From a virus: a stretch of 41,362 nt of DNA. Where the stretch lies: IMG/VR virus record IMGVR_UViG_3300009159_000125, positions 1-41,362 of that record; one strand, written 5' to 3'. The translations under genes were made by a program, and so were the position numbers. Below are positions 22,824-28,947 of this stretch, piece after piece (within the stretch, counting starts at the first letter, position 1; each line of letters starts with the position of its first letter). The notes below the pieces were generated by a model that saw only the letters and a program-made list of their open reading frames with translations, made no database searches and was not told the DNA's origin.

Positions 22824-22982
22824 TTAAATATCCCAGGCACGATCACAGCCGCGGTGTTTTGGGCGCCGTTGGTGTACATTCTTGGGACGCTCTATACGCG
22901 GCTTAAACGGCAGATCAGCATCCCACAGGACTTTGTGCTGTAGTATCCGTTTTTTCTGTGATTTTGGAATTACGATCTTCAT
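22824..22982 (-). CDS. Small basic protein, 52 residues, early-promoted
   Basis: The frame starts with ATG at 22982 and ends with TAA at 22824, one base before the next ATG (TAATATG). The sequence MKIVIPKSQKKRILQHKVLW is followed by DADLPFKPRIERPKN and a very basic end (HQRRPKHRGCDRAWDI). The strong positive charge suggests nucleic-acid or ribosome binding. A perfect sigma70 promoter lies just upstream, so transcription would start within a few bases of the ATG and the mRNA has almost no leader. Function unknown; the gene itself is well supported. Confidence 0.78.
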   Translation of the reverse strand: MKIVIPKSQKKRILQHKVLWDADLPFKPRIERPKNVHQRRPKHRGCDRAWDI

Positions 22983-22990
22983 AATGGCTA

Positions 22991-23019
22991 ATTATACAGT
23001 AAAATCGGCCACTTGTCAA
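22991..23019 (-). promoter_or_regulatory. Perfect consensus sigma70 promoter
   Basis: On the minus strand, TTGACA (23014-23019), a 17-base spacer and TATAAT (22991-22996), both boxes fully consensus. The expected start (about 22984) lies 1-3 bases before the ATG at 22982, so the message would be leaderless or nearly so. Confidence 0.85.
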
Positions 23020-23033
23020 TCGGGAAAATATTA

Positions 23034-23282
23034 CTACTTTCGTTGTAGCGTTTGTATGACACGACGAAGCGAGTCTACATAATTTTCCAAGTATCTATTC
23101 TTGCTTTCTAAGCGAGTAACCTGCGACTCAAGCCTGCTCAGTCTTTCGGAGTTTTCGTCAATGGCCTGACGAGTATCTTTAAGTTCCTTGACCTGACCCA
23201 ACAATGTTGGTGGGGGCGGAGCATTGGGATCTCTAACTCTGGTCTTTTTATGCTTATACAGTTGCTTGAAAAGTGGATTCAT
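23034..23282 (-). CDS. Small coiled-coil protein
   Basis: This 82-residue protein has a basic, Pro-containing N-terminus (MNPLFKQLYKHKKTRVRDPN, then APPPPTLLGQ) and a strong heptad coiled coil from about residue 33 to the end (ENSERLSRLESQVTRLESKN). It probably oligomerises. A perfect T4 late promoter motif lies 6 bases before the ATG, so the expected transcription start is at or next to the ATG. It is followed by the consensus sigma70 promoter of the 52-residue gene. Function unknown. Confidence 0.65.
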   Translation of the reverse strand: MNPLFKQLYKHKKTRVRDPNAPPPPTLLGQVKELKDTRQAIDENSERLSRLESQVTRLESKNRYLENYVDSLRRVIQTLQRK

Positions 23283-23287
23283 AACAA

Positions 23288-23295
23288 TATTTATA
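23288..23295 (-). promoter_or_regulatory. Perfect T4 late promoter motif
   Basis: TATAAATA on the minus strand (8 of 8). It is 5 bases from the ATG at 23282, so the usual start distance places +1 at or beside the ATG. Confidence 0.7.
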
Positions 23296-23905
23296 GCATT
23301 CTGGCGATGTCAAACGCATTGTGCATACCCAAACCTAGCTGTGCAAGTTGGTATATTTCGAGCACCTGCTCTACAGTTGTTGCGGATTCTAAGGCAAGCT
23401 CGGCTTCAATTTGGGTTGTTTGTATATGCGACTGCAAGGACAACAACTCGTCGATTTTAAACTGTGCCAATTTGCACCCTTGGTCCAAGCTAACACTGTG
23501 CTGTTTGGCATATAATTCACCTATGCGATTTATATTCAGATTAGTGGACAACAATGGGTTTTCTATCAGACCTTTTCGTTCAGTAAAAACTCTAACAGAC
23601 CCGTGTATTTGAGCAGACGCATAACATTTTGATCGCATAAGTTTCACGCTGTCTTTAAACTCAACGGGCACTTCGCCGTAGTCTATGCCATCCAATGACC
23701 AATCGGGTTTAATTAATTTGTAACTTTTTAAATTGGCCCAATATTGTGCAGGTGTCGGTCCGCGATGTATACGATAGTCGAGCTCTGGGCAGGTCCAGGG
23801 TACACGCCTTGCTTCAATTGGTGCAACAGTAATTGGCTCAATGGCGGCCCAAACTACGTGTCCGGTTGGCTGGAACACCAACATTCTAATATAGCTATCA
23901 CTCAC
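23291..23905 (-). CDS. Unknown protein
   Basis: This 204-residue protein starts MSDSYIRMLVFQPTGHVVWA with a beta-rich N-terminal part (PITVAPIEARRVPWTCPELD) and a helical C-terminal half (QFKIDELLSLQSHIQTTQIE; EQVLEIYQLAQLGLGMHNAF). No catalytic motif or membrane segment is seen. It overlaps the PP-loop protein gene upstream by 4 bases, so the two are probably made together. The late promoter of the next gene lies inside its last codons. No family is recognised. Confidence 0.65.
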   Translation of the reverse strand: MSDSYIRMLVFQPTGHVVWAAIEPITVAPIEARRVPWTCPELDYRIHRGPTPAQYWANLKSYKLIKPDWSLDGIDYGEVPVEFKDSVKLMRSKCYASAQIHGSVRVFTERKGLIENPLLSTNLNINRIGELYAKQHSVSLDQGCKLAQFKIDELLSLQSHIQTTQIEAELALESATTVEQVLEIYQLAQLGLGMHNAFDIARML

Positions 23906-24951
23906 GTTGGTATCTTTTCTAATGTGTTAACCCAGGATAGGTCCTGGTATATCCTAGTCTTATAGGTACTCTTGAACAAGAACTTTTGACTAAACACTTT
24001 AATTTTGTTTAGGTAACTAGTGTGTTGCGTGTAGTTGACAATGTATTCGCGGGGCAATGCTCTAACGCTGTTATAGTTGGTACAATGCGGATTAGTACTC
24101 ATATACTCAAAACTAAACGTCATAAACCTTGGGTCTAAAAAGAACCTATAAATCTTATTAAACGACGCCAATTCTAACAAATCTGTGGTATTAGACCACA
24201 TATATGGCCTACACATTTCGCTTTGGTGTACAAAGGCCTGTCCTATCCACCAAAACATTTGGTTAACACTAACGATGTCAAATGGCGCATACGTGGCCAA
24301 TTCTTGTGCAAAGTAGGTAAAGTTGGGATCTATACGATTCAAGTACGGCCATAGAGCAGACTTGTCTTCGTATAGATTGTTAGTTGTGCCCTGGTAAAAG
24401 AATATAGGGGTATCCGTATTGCCAATTACATAGTCTCCTGCGTCCCCGGTGACAATAAAGGTATCAGAATCATTCAACAATGACCCAAAGTCTGCAACCA
24501 CAATGGGCAATGTGGGCAGGATCTGTTGGTAAAACAGTTCGGGGTACTCTACAATGCTGTGACTGCTCATAGCAATCTTAATACGACCCCGGTCTACAAA
24601 CTCTTTATACCTGGAATGTTGCATCAGCGCAACCAAAACTGCTGTGCTGTCAATGCCGCCGCTGTACATTAACACAATATTGCGGGTGCCTGCGGTATTA
24701 TATATGTCTGTGGCCACATCATTGAATAGGCTAAAATACCTATCGCGCCAGTCTGTGGTTAAGTTGGTTAAGTTATACACTGGTTCGGGCACAATGTTAA
24801 CTGTTGGTATAGCATCGTTTAAAATCTTAGGAACCAAATTAAATCGATCAACAGGAAACGGACCTAGTTTGTATACACTTTTATACGCATCACGAAAGGA
24901 GCCAGGTGTAAAATCTAGATTAGATGAGCCTAGGCAAAGGTACTCAGTCAT
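23902..24951 (-). CDS. Asparagine-synthase-like PP-loop ATP pyrophosphatase
   Basis: This 349-residue protein has a PP-loop NIVLMYSGGIDSTAVLVALM (residues 91-110), the ATP-binding SGGxDS signature of the asparagine synthetase/argininosuccinate/NAD synthetase class. It lies about 90 residues in. There is no N-terminal Cys glutaminase domain, so it would use another nitrogen donor or modify a different substrate. The C-terminal half is rich in aromatic residues and resembles the asparagine synthase C-terminal domain only loosely. The substrate could be an amino acid, peptide or nucleotide. Its ATG overlaps the stop of the 49-residue gene upstream. Family call is good; reaction unknown. Confidence 0.78.
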   Translation of the reverse strand: MTEYLCLGSSNLDFTPGSFRDAYKSVYKLGPFPVDRFNLVPKILNDAIPTVNIVPEPVYNLTNLTTDWRDRYFSLFNDVATDIYNTAGTRNIVLMYSGGIDSTAVLVALMQHSRYKEFVDRGRIKIAMSSHSIVEYPELFYQQILPTLPIVVADFGSLLNDSDTFIVTGDAGDYVIGNTDTPIFFYQGTTNNLYEDKSALWPYLNRIDPNFTYFAQELATYAPFDIVSVNQMFWWIGQAFVHQSEMCRPYMWSNTTDLLELASFNKIYRFFLDPRFMTFSFEYMSTNPHCTNYNSVRALPREYIVNYTQHTSYLNKIKVFSQKFLFKSTYKTRIYQDLSWVNTLEKIPT

Positions 24952-25097
24952 TGAATTGGTTTAACCAACTTTAGCCGAAGTTTAAATGCCCGATCTACCA
25001 GTGATCCATATGCCCGGTGTAACAGGTCAACTAGGAATAGTATAGACTTTGCACTAACTTCAATCGCTAGTAATTCTATCTTGACTAACAGTTTCAT
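24948..25097 (-). CDS. Small basic hydrophobic protein, 49 residues
   Basis: The frame runs from ATG 25097 to TGA 24948. It overlaps the end of the 117-residue gene (38 bases) and the start of the PP-loop gene (ATGA), and accounts for the only gap in this stretch. The sequence MKLLVKIELLAIEVSAKSIL, FLVDLLHRAYGSLVDRAFKL, RLKLVKPIQ is an amphipathic, basic helix pair that could lie on a membrane. There is no clear ribosome binding site; coupling to the upstream gene is likely. Function unknown. Confidence 0.55.
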   Translation of the reverse strand: MKLLVKIELLAIEVSAKSILFLVDLLHRAYGSLVDRAFKLRLKLVKPIQ

Positions 25098-25413
25098 TTT
25101 TAGTAACCTCAACAAATTCATATCCCAGCTCTTTAATGACTGGGTCTAGATATTTACTATAACCTTCGTAAAAGTGTTCAAATAAGTCATCAAAGTTTGT
25201 GTCAGATTTCCAACTATTTCTGTACACTGTGCGATTGGTCAAATCCAGGATAACCTTGGCAGTGGTTAAATCCTTGGTCTTTAATCTACGGGCAATGGCA
25301 ATTTGCTCGTCGTATTTAAAGCCATTGGGGTCGTCCATCCATCCTGGTTTTTGTGTTTGCTTAGTATTTGGTTTGATGTAATAATAGGCTACAAGGTAAA
25401 TTGATTTAGACAT
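25060..25413 (-). CDS. Unknown small protein
   Basis: This 117-residue protein starts MSKSIYLVAYYYIKPNTKQT, then PGWMDDPNGFKYDEQIAIAR, then a strand-helix section (KDLTTAKVILDLTNRTVYRN; FEHFYEGYSKYLDPVIKELG). It has an alpha/beta look and no catalytic motif. Its ATG overlaps the stop of the clamp-loader gene by one base (TAATG type), placing it in the replication operon. No family is recognised. Confidence 0.7.
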   Translation of the reverse strand: MSKSIYLVAYYYIKPNTKQTQKPGWMDDPNGFKYDEQIAIARRLKTKDLTTAKVILDLTNRTVYRNSWKSDTNFDDLFEHFYEGYSKYLDPVIKELGYEFVEVTKNETVSQDRITSD

Positions 25414-26336
25414 TATGATCCAATTTCTGTTAGTTCGACTAGGGTTGCACTCAAATTAATTTCAGCGTCGGCAATCTGGCTGTGTCTAACCATAGCACGA
25501 GCAATTATCTTTATCGCCTCATCTTGTCCTTCTGGAGACTTACTCCACAGTGTGAGGTTATCGTACATCCAACGGAATACTTCTTCCATCTCTTCACCAC
25601 GTGCCTGGCTGACCAACAGTTGTCTTGCTTCGCGGATCTTACCAGATTTAAACAACTCAACCATTTTAAGTTTATAGTCTGCTGTGCCAGTGTCACTGTC
25701 TTTGGGACTAGTTAGCTTGCCGCTGGTACTGTTAGGTTGTACAAGATTTAGACATTTGCGTAAATCTGGATATGTTGCTTTTACATAACTGTCTAGAGTG
25801 TCCAGGTCAAAGTCTACGCCTTCTGTTACCAATATTGTAGCAACACGGGCAGTAAATTCTGTTTGGTCAGTTTTGTCCACAGCCAACTCGCAACAACGTG
25901 ACTTGAGTGGAGGAATAATCTTATGTGCTAAATTACAGGTAAGAATGAAACGTGCTTGACTTTGATATGTTTCCATTAGGCCACGCAGGATACCTTGTGC
26001 GTTATGTGACAAGTAGTCTGCTTCGTCTAACAATACAATCTTAAGATCGCCAAATGGCATTGTGCTGACAAAGCCTTCAATCTTTGTCTTTAAAAAGTCC
26101 ACACCGTTGTCTCGGCTTGCGTTAACTTGTAAAAAGTCAAAGTTGTCAATACCAAGCTGGTGTACTAACAGTTTTGCCAGTGTTGTTTTGCCTGTGCCTG
26201 CTGGCCCGTAGAGCAACAAATGTGGCACACTCTTTTCTTTAATCCAAGTCTCGACTTGTTCTTTAGTGCCTACATCTGTAAACACATATCCATCGACGTC
26301 CTTGGGTCTATACTTTTCTGTCCAAAGTTCTTTCAT
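25413..26336 (-). CDS. 44: Sliding-clamp loader large subunit (gp44-like AAA+ ATPase)
   Basis: This 307-residue protein has the clamp-loader layout. It starts ELWTEKYRPKDVDGYVF, a typical RFC/gp44 start, with Walker A GPAGTGKT (44-51), Walker B VLLDEAD (101-107) with DEAD, sensor-1 Asn in ILTCNLAHKI (131-140), and LKSRC (144-148), whose Arg is the finger that senses ATP in the neighbouring subunit. The C-terminal helical collar follows. It would load the phage sliding clamp at primer ends with a gp62-like partner not seen in this window. The start overlaps the zinc-protein stop by 4 bases. Confidence 0.92.
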   Translation of the reverse strand: MKELWTEKYRPKDVDGYVFTDVGTKEQVETWIKEKSVPHLLLYGPAGTGKTTLAKLLVHQLGIDNFDFLQVNASRDNGVDFLKTKIEGFVSTMPFGDLKIVLLDEADYLSHNAQGILRGLMETYQSQARFILTCNLAHKIIPPLKSRCCELAVDKTDQTEFTARVATILVTEGVDFDLDTLDSYVKATYPDLRKCLNLVQPNSTSGKLTSPKDSDTGTADYKLKMVELFKSGKIREARQLLVSQARGEEMEEVFRWMYDNLTLWSKSPEGQDEAIKIIARAMVRHSQIADAEINLSATLVELTEIGS

Positions 26337-26560
26337 TGATATATACTTCCTGGTTGTCCCGGTTCGTTGCTATTAGTACAGGCGTGAATGTGATCTGTAG
26401 CGTGTGGGCATCGTTTGTTGCCGCAGATAGGGCACAATACCATACCGTAGAATCCTGGGTTAGGTCCCAGGAAATTCAGCAGGGCACTGCCCCGACCGAC
26501 TGCCTGCATCTCGCCGCGGTCGTCCAAACATCGTCTACAATTACATTTTATCTCGCTCAT
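26333..26560 (-). CDS. Cys-rich zinc-ribbon-like protein
   Basis: This 75-residue protein has Cys at 6, 8, 11, 43, 46, 51 and 61 and His at 53, 57 and 59. CNCRRC lies at the N-terminus and CPICGNKRCPHATDHIHAC at 43-61. It could bind one or two zinc ions. The middle (GRGSALLNFLGPNPGFYG) is Gly-rich. It sits directly before the clamp-loader gene with a 4-base overlap, and overlaps its own upstream neighbour by 20 bases. It may bind nucleic acid or another replication protein. Function unknown. Confidence 0.72.
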   Translation of the reverse strand: MSEIKCNCRRCLDDRGEMQAVGRGSALLNFLGPNPGFYGMVLCPICGNKRCPHATDHIHACTNSNEPGQPGSIYQ

Positions 26561-26792
26561 TGTACTGCTTTTTTAATAACTCTAGTGTACGCTCTTTTTC
26601 CCAATCTTCTTCATTGGCAAATTTGGGAGTGTCTGCATACAAGTCTTCAAGTATGCATTTTACTTGAAATAGATCTTGTTTGCAACCTGAAGCGGTGAAA
26701 CCGTCATTAAATGGGCTACTTGCTTGACGGTGAATGGAACGTAGTTGACGAACAATCTCGCCAACGTCCCAATCTTTTTTACGTAAGTGCAT
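26541..26792 (-). CDS. Small helical protein, unknown
   Basis: This 83-residue protein starts MHLRKKDWDVGEIVRQLRSI and is helical and charged throughout, with two cysteines (C57-C66 region: ASGCKQDLFQVKCILEDLY). It has no membrane segment. It starts one base into the co-chaperonin stop (26792), so it is coupled with that gene. It is probably a small regulatory or replication-associated protein. No family is recognised. Confidence 0.65.
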   Translation of the reverse strand: MHLRKKDWDVGEIVRQLRSIHRQASSPFNDGFTASGCKQDLFQVKCILEDLYADTPKFANEEDWEKERTLELLKKQYNERDKM

Positions 26793-27166
26793 TAACCAGA
26801 AACTGCGTTGCCGGAAATGGCAGTGCTTATGGTGTCGTCGGTGTTAACTGGTTCATCACTGACTAATAGAATATCGTTGGTATCAATTTTTCTAACAGTA
26901 TGGATACCAGCTTCGTCTTCAATTTTAACACCGCGTGTCCAGCGACCGTGTGCCACGCAGATCCATTGACCCGGTTGCACATCTTGTTGTTCTGGACCAA
27001 CAGCATAAACTTCTGCCCAGCGTGGACGAATGCCCGATGACTTGCCATCGTCGTTGAGCAATATAATGCCCGATGACAGAAAACGTTCTCTGAAATTCAT
27101 ATCGGATACAATAACAGTTTTACCCAGGGGCTGTATCCGTTTAATCTTGATTGGTTCGAAACTCAT
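26792..27166 (-). CDS. 31: GroES/gp31-type co-chaperonin
   Basis: This 124-residue protein has the Cpn10 layout: IKRIQPLGKTVIVSD (8-22) as first strand, a mobile-loop region at about 23-40 (MNFRERFLSSGIILLNDDGK), WAEVYAVGPEQQDVQPGQWI (50-69) as core with the roof beta-hairpin, and KIDTNDILLV near the end. It would cap the host GroEL to fold phage capsid protein, as gp31 does in T4. The mobile loop is not closely E. coli-like. It lies 2 bases after the stop of a small late gene. With the ClpA-like and DnaJ-like proteins it gives this phage its own proteostasis set. Confidence 0.85.
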   Translation of the reverse strand: MSFEPIKIKRIQPLGKTVIVSDMNFRERFLSSGIILLNDDGKSSGIRPRWAEVYAVGPEQQDVQPGQWICVAHGRWTRGVKIEDEAGIHTVRKIDTNDILLVSDEPVNTDDTISTAISGNAVSG

Positions 27167-27168
27167 AA

Positions 27169-27519
27169 TTATTTCTTAGTAAGACTTGATGCTAGACTGC
27201 CTTTGAGCTGTGCTGCCTGTTGTGGCGTCATTGGCTCTGCGGCTTGGATTGGTTCTTCGGCAATGGATGTTGCCTGTTTCAACAGTTCGGGGGTGTCTTC
27301 GACTAAATTAGGCGAACTGTCTTCGACAGTTGGTGTGTTTAGACGGTAATAATCGTCCATTAATTGGTTTCTTGTTTTAACAACCTTACCACCAAACCCT
27401 AATTCGTCACCACGGGCGTTGACCTTCATATTGCCCACTGCAATAATCTCTTCGTTGTTTAGGCGCAGTGTATCTATGTCGATGACTTTGCCTAGTGCTG
27501 ATCTGTATGCTTTTTTCAT
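27169..27519 (-). CDS. Conserved T4-like phage protein, late-promoted
   Basis: This 116-residue protein begins MKKAYRSALGKVIDIDTLRL, then NEEIIAVGNMKVNARGDELG and a long acidic, Pro/Gln-rich C-terminus (SIAEEPIQAAEPMTPQQAAQ). I recall closely similar N-terminal sequence (R-L-x-N-E-E-x-x-A-V-G-N-M-x-V-N-A-R-G-D) in cyanophages and other marine T4-like phages, where it is of unknown function but linked to the virion. An AAGGAG site (27525-27530) precedes the ATG, and a late promoter motif lies at 27540-27547. The acidic tail suggests disorder. Confidence 0.72.
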   Translation of the reverse strand: MKKAYRSALGKVIDIDTLRLNNEEIIAVGNMKVNARGDELGFGGKVVKTRNQLMDDYYRLNTPTVEDSSPNLVEDTPELLKQATSIAEEPIQAAEPMTPQQAAQLKGSLASSLTKK

Positions 27520-27539
27520 AGTATGATCTCCTTGATCAG

Positions 27540-27547
27540 TATTTATT
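27540..27547 (-). promoter_or_regulatory. T4-type late promoter motif
   Basis: AATAAATA on the minus strand (7 of 8), 20 bases before the ATG at 27519 with AAGGAG between them. It overlaps the 3' end of the DnaE-like fragment gene. Confidence 0.6.
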
Positions 27548-28058
27548 TTAAAAATTCGTCGATTTGTAATTCGTACTTGATACTGTTAATTCTGTGTACC
27601 CCTATTAGGTATAGCACATAACTAGCCACGCTACTGCCACGACCAACACCCCAAATTACATTGTTTGTTCTAAGAGTATCAACAAGGTATTTTAAGTACT
27701 GCAAAAGTGAAAACAAATCTCTCTCTTGGTATAGCAATAGTTCTTGTCCCACACGCTGAAGTTCTTCTTGTGTAGTACATTGATCTAGTACCCATTGAGC
27801 AATGTCCATCTTTTTGTAAGAATCGGGCATTAACCAATTGGCTTGATTTTTTCTATCAAATTCCTCAATAGTGCAAGTAAGAGGCACTGCGTGATCTAGT
27901 AGAGCACTTTCATAATGAAAATGTTTAACAGCCTGATTGAATGCCAATGCCGGCTTGTCTAGTAAAAATTTACTTATGTTGACGCCGGGGTCTTTGTATA
28001 ACATATCACAAAGATCCTGCTCACTGACCATAGATCGACCATAGGAATCGTATTTCAT
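27543..28058 (-). CDS. Stand-alone DnaE-like fragment
   Basis: This 171-residue protein carries, at residues 136-171, WGVGRGSSVASYVLYLIG and QIDEFLK. This closely matches the palm loop of bacterial DNA polymerase III alpha (W-G-P-G-R-G-S-A-A-G-S... Y-x-L-x-F-E-R-F-L). It stops exactly where the polymerase would continue into NPER and the catalytic Asp motif. The rest (1-135) is mainly helical and has no PHP or thumb similarity that I can see. It cannot polymerise DNA alone. I recall this gene as conserved in marine T4-like phages, so it is a stable repurposed fragment, not debris. It overlaps its upstream neighbour by 4 bases. Confidence 0.7.
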   Translation of the reverse strand: MKYDSYGRSMVSEQDLCDMLYKDPGVNISKFLLDKPALAFNQAVKHFHYESALLDHAVPLTCTIEEFDRKNQANWLMPDSYKKMDIAQWVLDQCTTQEELQRVGQELLLYQERDLFSLLQYLKYLVDTLRTNNVIWGVGRGSSVASYVLYLIGVHRINSIKYELQIDEFLK

Positions 28059-28291
28059 TGTATATCGATTATGCCGCCGGATTTTTTACTTTTCTTAGCA
28101 AGGTCGTCCATTAACTTTGCATTACGAACCTGTATTTCTCTATTGTAATCATCTAACAACATTTGCAATTGACTGATAATGCTATACGGGCCAATTCGAT
28201 AAGACTGAGTCAGTCGTGTTACAAGCTCGCCGTGTTTTTTGTGTAGCTCTTGGTCTGTCAACGCTGATAGGTCTGGTGCTAGCGGATGCAT
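28055..28291 (-). CDS. Small helical protein, unknown
   Basis: This 78-residue protein reads MHPLAPDLSALTDQELHKKH, then LVTRLTQSYRIGPYSI and a charged helix (LQMLLDDYNREIQVRNAKLM) with a basic end (AKKSKKSGGIIDIQ). I recall similar small proteins (H-P-L-A-P-D-L-S start) in T4-like phages of marine hosts. Function unknown. It lies 9 bases after the Hc1-like gene and overlaps the DnaE-like gene. Confidence 0.7.
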   Translation of the reverse strand: MHPLAPDLSALTDQELHKKHGELVTRLTQSYRIGPYSIISQLQMLLDDYNREIQVRNAKLMDDLAKKSKKSGGIIDIQ

Positions 28292-28300
28292 ATAGTGACT

Positions 28301-28486
28301 TTACTTAGCTTCCTTGCGAGCATTCTTTGTTTCTGTAATTTCATTGCGGCGTTGCTTGATCAGCTTGCCAACTTCTGCCAATGCTTTACGGGCTCGTGTG
28401 CCAGCGGCACTGTTGCCACTTTCAAACTTAGCATCTTCTTTTTCCCAAGCCTCGATAGCTTCTTTGATTAGCGTAATTGTAGACAT
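28301..28486 (-). CDS. Histone H1/Hc1-like protein
   Basis: This 61-residue basic helical protein includes TLIKEAIEAWEKEDAKFESG, NSAAGTRARKALAEVGKLIK and QRRNEITETKNARKEAK. The AGTRARKAL core and overall layout resemble the bacterial histone-H1-like Hc1 family, which several T4-like marine phages carry. It would bind DNA non-specifically, perhaps to condense phage DNA or alter the host nucleoid. It overlaps the MazG-like stop by one base. The family call is by recollection of the motif. Confidence 0.68.
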   Translation of the reverse strand: MSTITLIKEAIEAWEKEDAKFESGNSAAGTRARKALAEVGKLIKQRRNEITETKNARKEAK

Positions 28487-28896
28487 TATAGATCTCCTTG
28501 TTGTCTGTTTTCTGAATAATACACGTCAAACTGTCCACCCGGATAGCGTGACTCTAACTTCTTTACATTTTCTGCAACAACATCATTGGGGTCTAGATTA
28601 AGTGCCCTGCAGGCGTTTACCCAGTACCACATAATGTCGCCCAGTTCTCGTTTCATATGAAAGACTGTTTCATCATTGTAGTCTTTTCCCTGGAAGAAAA
28701 TCTTTTTAACGATCTCTTGGAACTCTCCAGTTTCACTGCCCAGGCCGATGGCCGCAGTTAACAACAGGCTGGCATTTAGCCTGTGTTCGTTTCTAAGGTC
28801 GGAAACTCTACGCTGAAGATAGTCGTAGTTGTTTGATTCGTTGCTGGTAACAGCTTCGACAAATTTTTGATATTGCTTAAGGTCTATTTGTGACAT
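28486..28896 (-). CDS. MazG-type nucleotide pyrophosphohydrolase
   Basis: This 136-residue single-domain protein has the MazG/all-alpha NTP-PPase metal site: SETGEFQEIV with Glu55 and Glu58, and KRELGDIMWYW with Glu84 and Asp87. The family hydrolyses (d)NTPs to monophosphates and pyrophosphate. In marine phages it has been proposed to alter ppGpp or to clear nucleotides released from host DNA. A GGAG site (28902-28905) precedes the ATG at 28896. The gene opens the early metabolic block, driven by the sigma70 promoter at 28915-28943. Confidence 0.87.
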   Translation of the reverse strand: MSQIDLKQYQKFVEAVTSNESNNYDYLQRRVSDLRNEHRLNASLLLTAAIGLGSETGEFQEIVKKIFFQGKDYNDETVFHMKRELGDIMWYWVNACRALNLDPNDVVAENVKKLESRYPGGQFDVYYSENRQQGDL

Positions 28897-28905
28897 ATTG
28901 ACTCC

Positions 28906-28936
28906 TATACGAGCAGTATACAGAACTGCTCGTATA
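28906..28936 (-). promoter_or_regulatory. 12-base inverted repeat over the mazG promoter (putative operator)
   Basis: Perfect arms TATACGAGCAGT (28906-28917 on the plus strand) and ACTGCTCGTATA (28925-28936) around 7 bases. The repeat lies over the spacer, the -10 box and the start site. It also forms a stable hairpin, but no U-tract follows, so an operator role is favoured over termination. Confidence 0.6.
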
Positions 28937-28943
28937 AAGTCAA
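28915..28943 (-). promoter_or_regulatory. Sigma70-type promoter of the mazG-like operon
   Basis: On the minus strand, TTGACT (28938-28943, five of six), a spacer of exactly 17 bases and TATACT (28915-28920, five of six). The expected start is near 28908, leaving a leader of about 12 bases with GGAG before the ATG at 28896. Confidence 0.7.
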
Positions 28944-28947
28944 GCGT

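Noticed and set aside
22822-22879. N-terminal extension of the L7/L12-like protein
   Set aside because: It would lie over the well-supported 52-residue gene. The ATG at 22822 directly follows that gene's stop.
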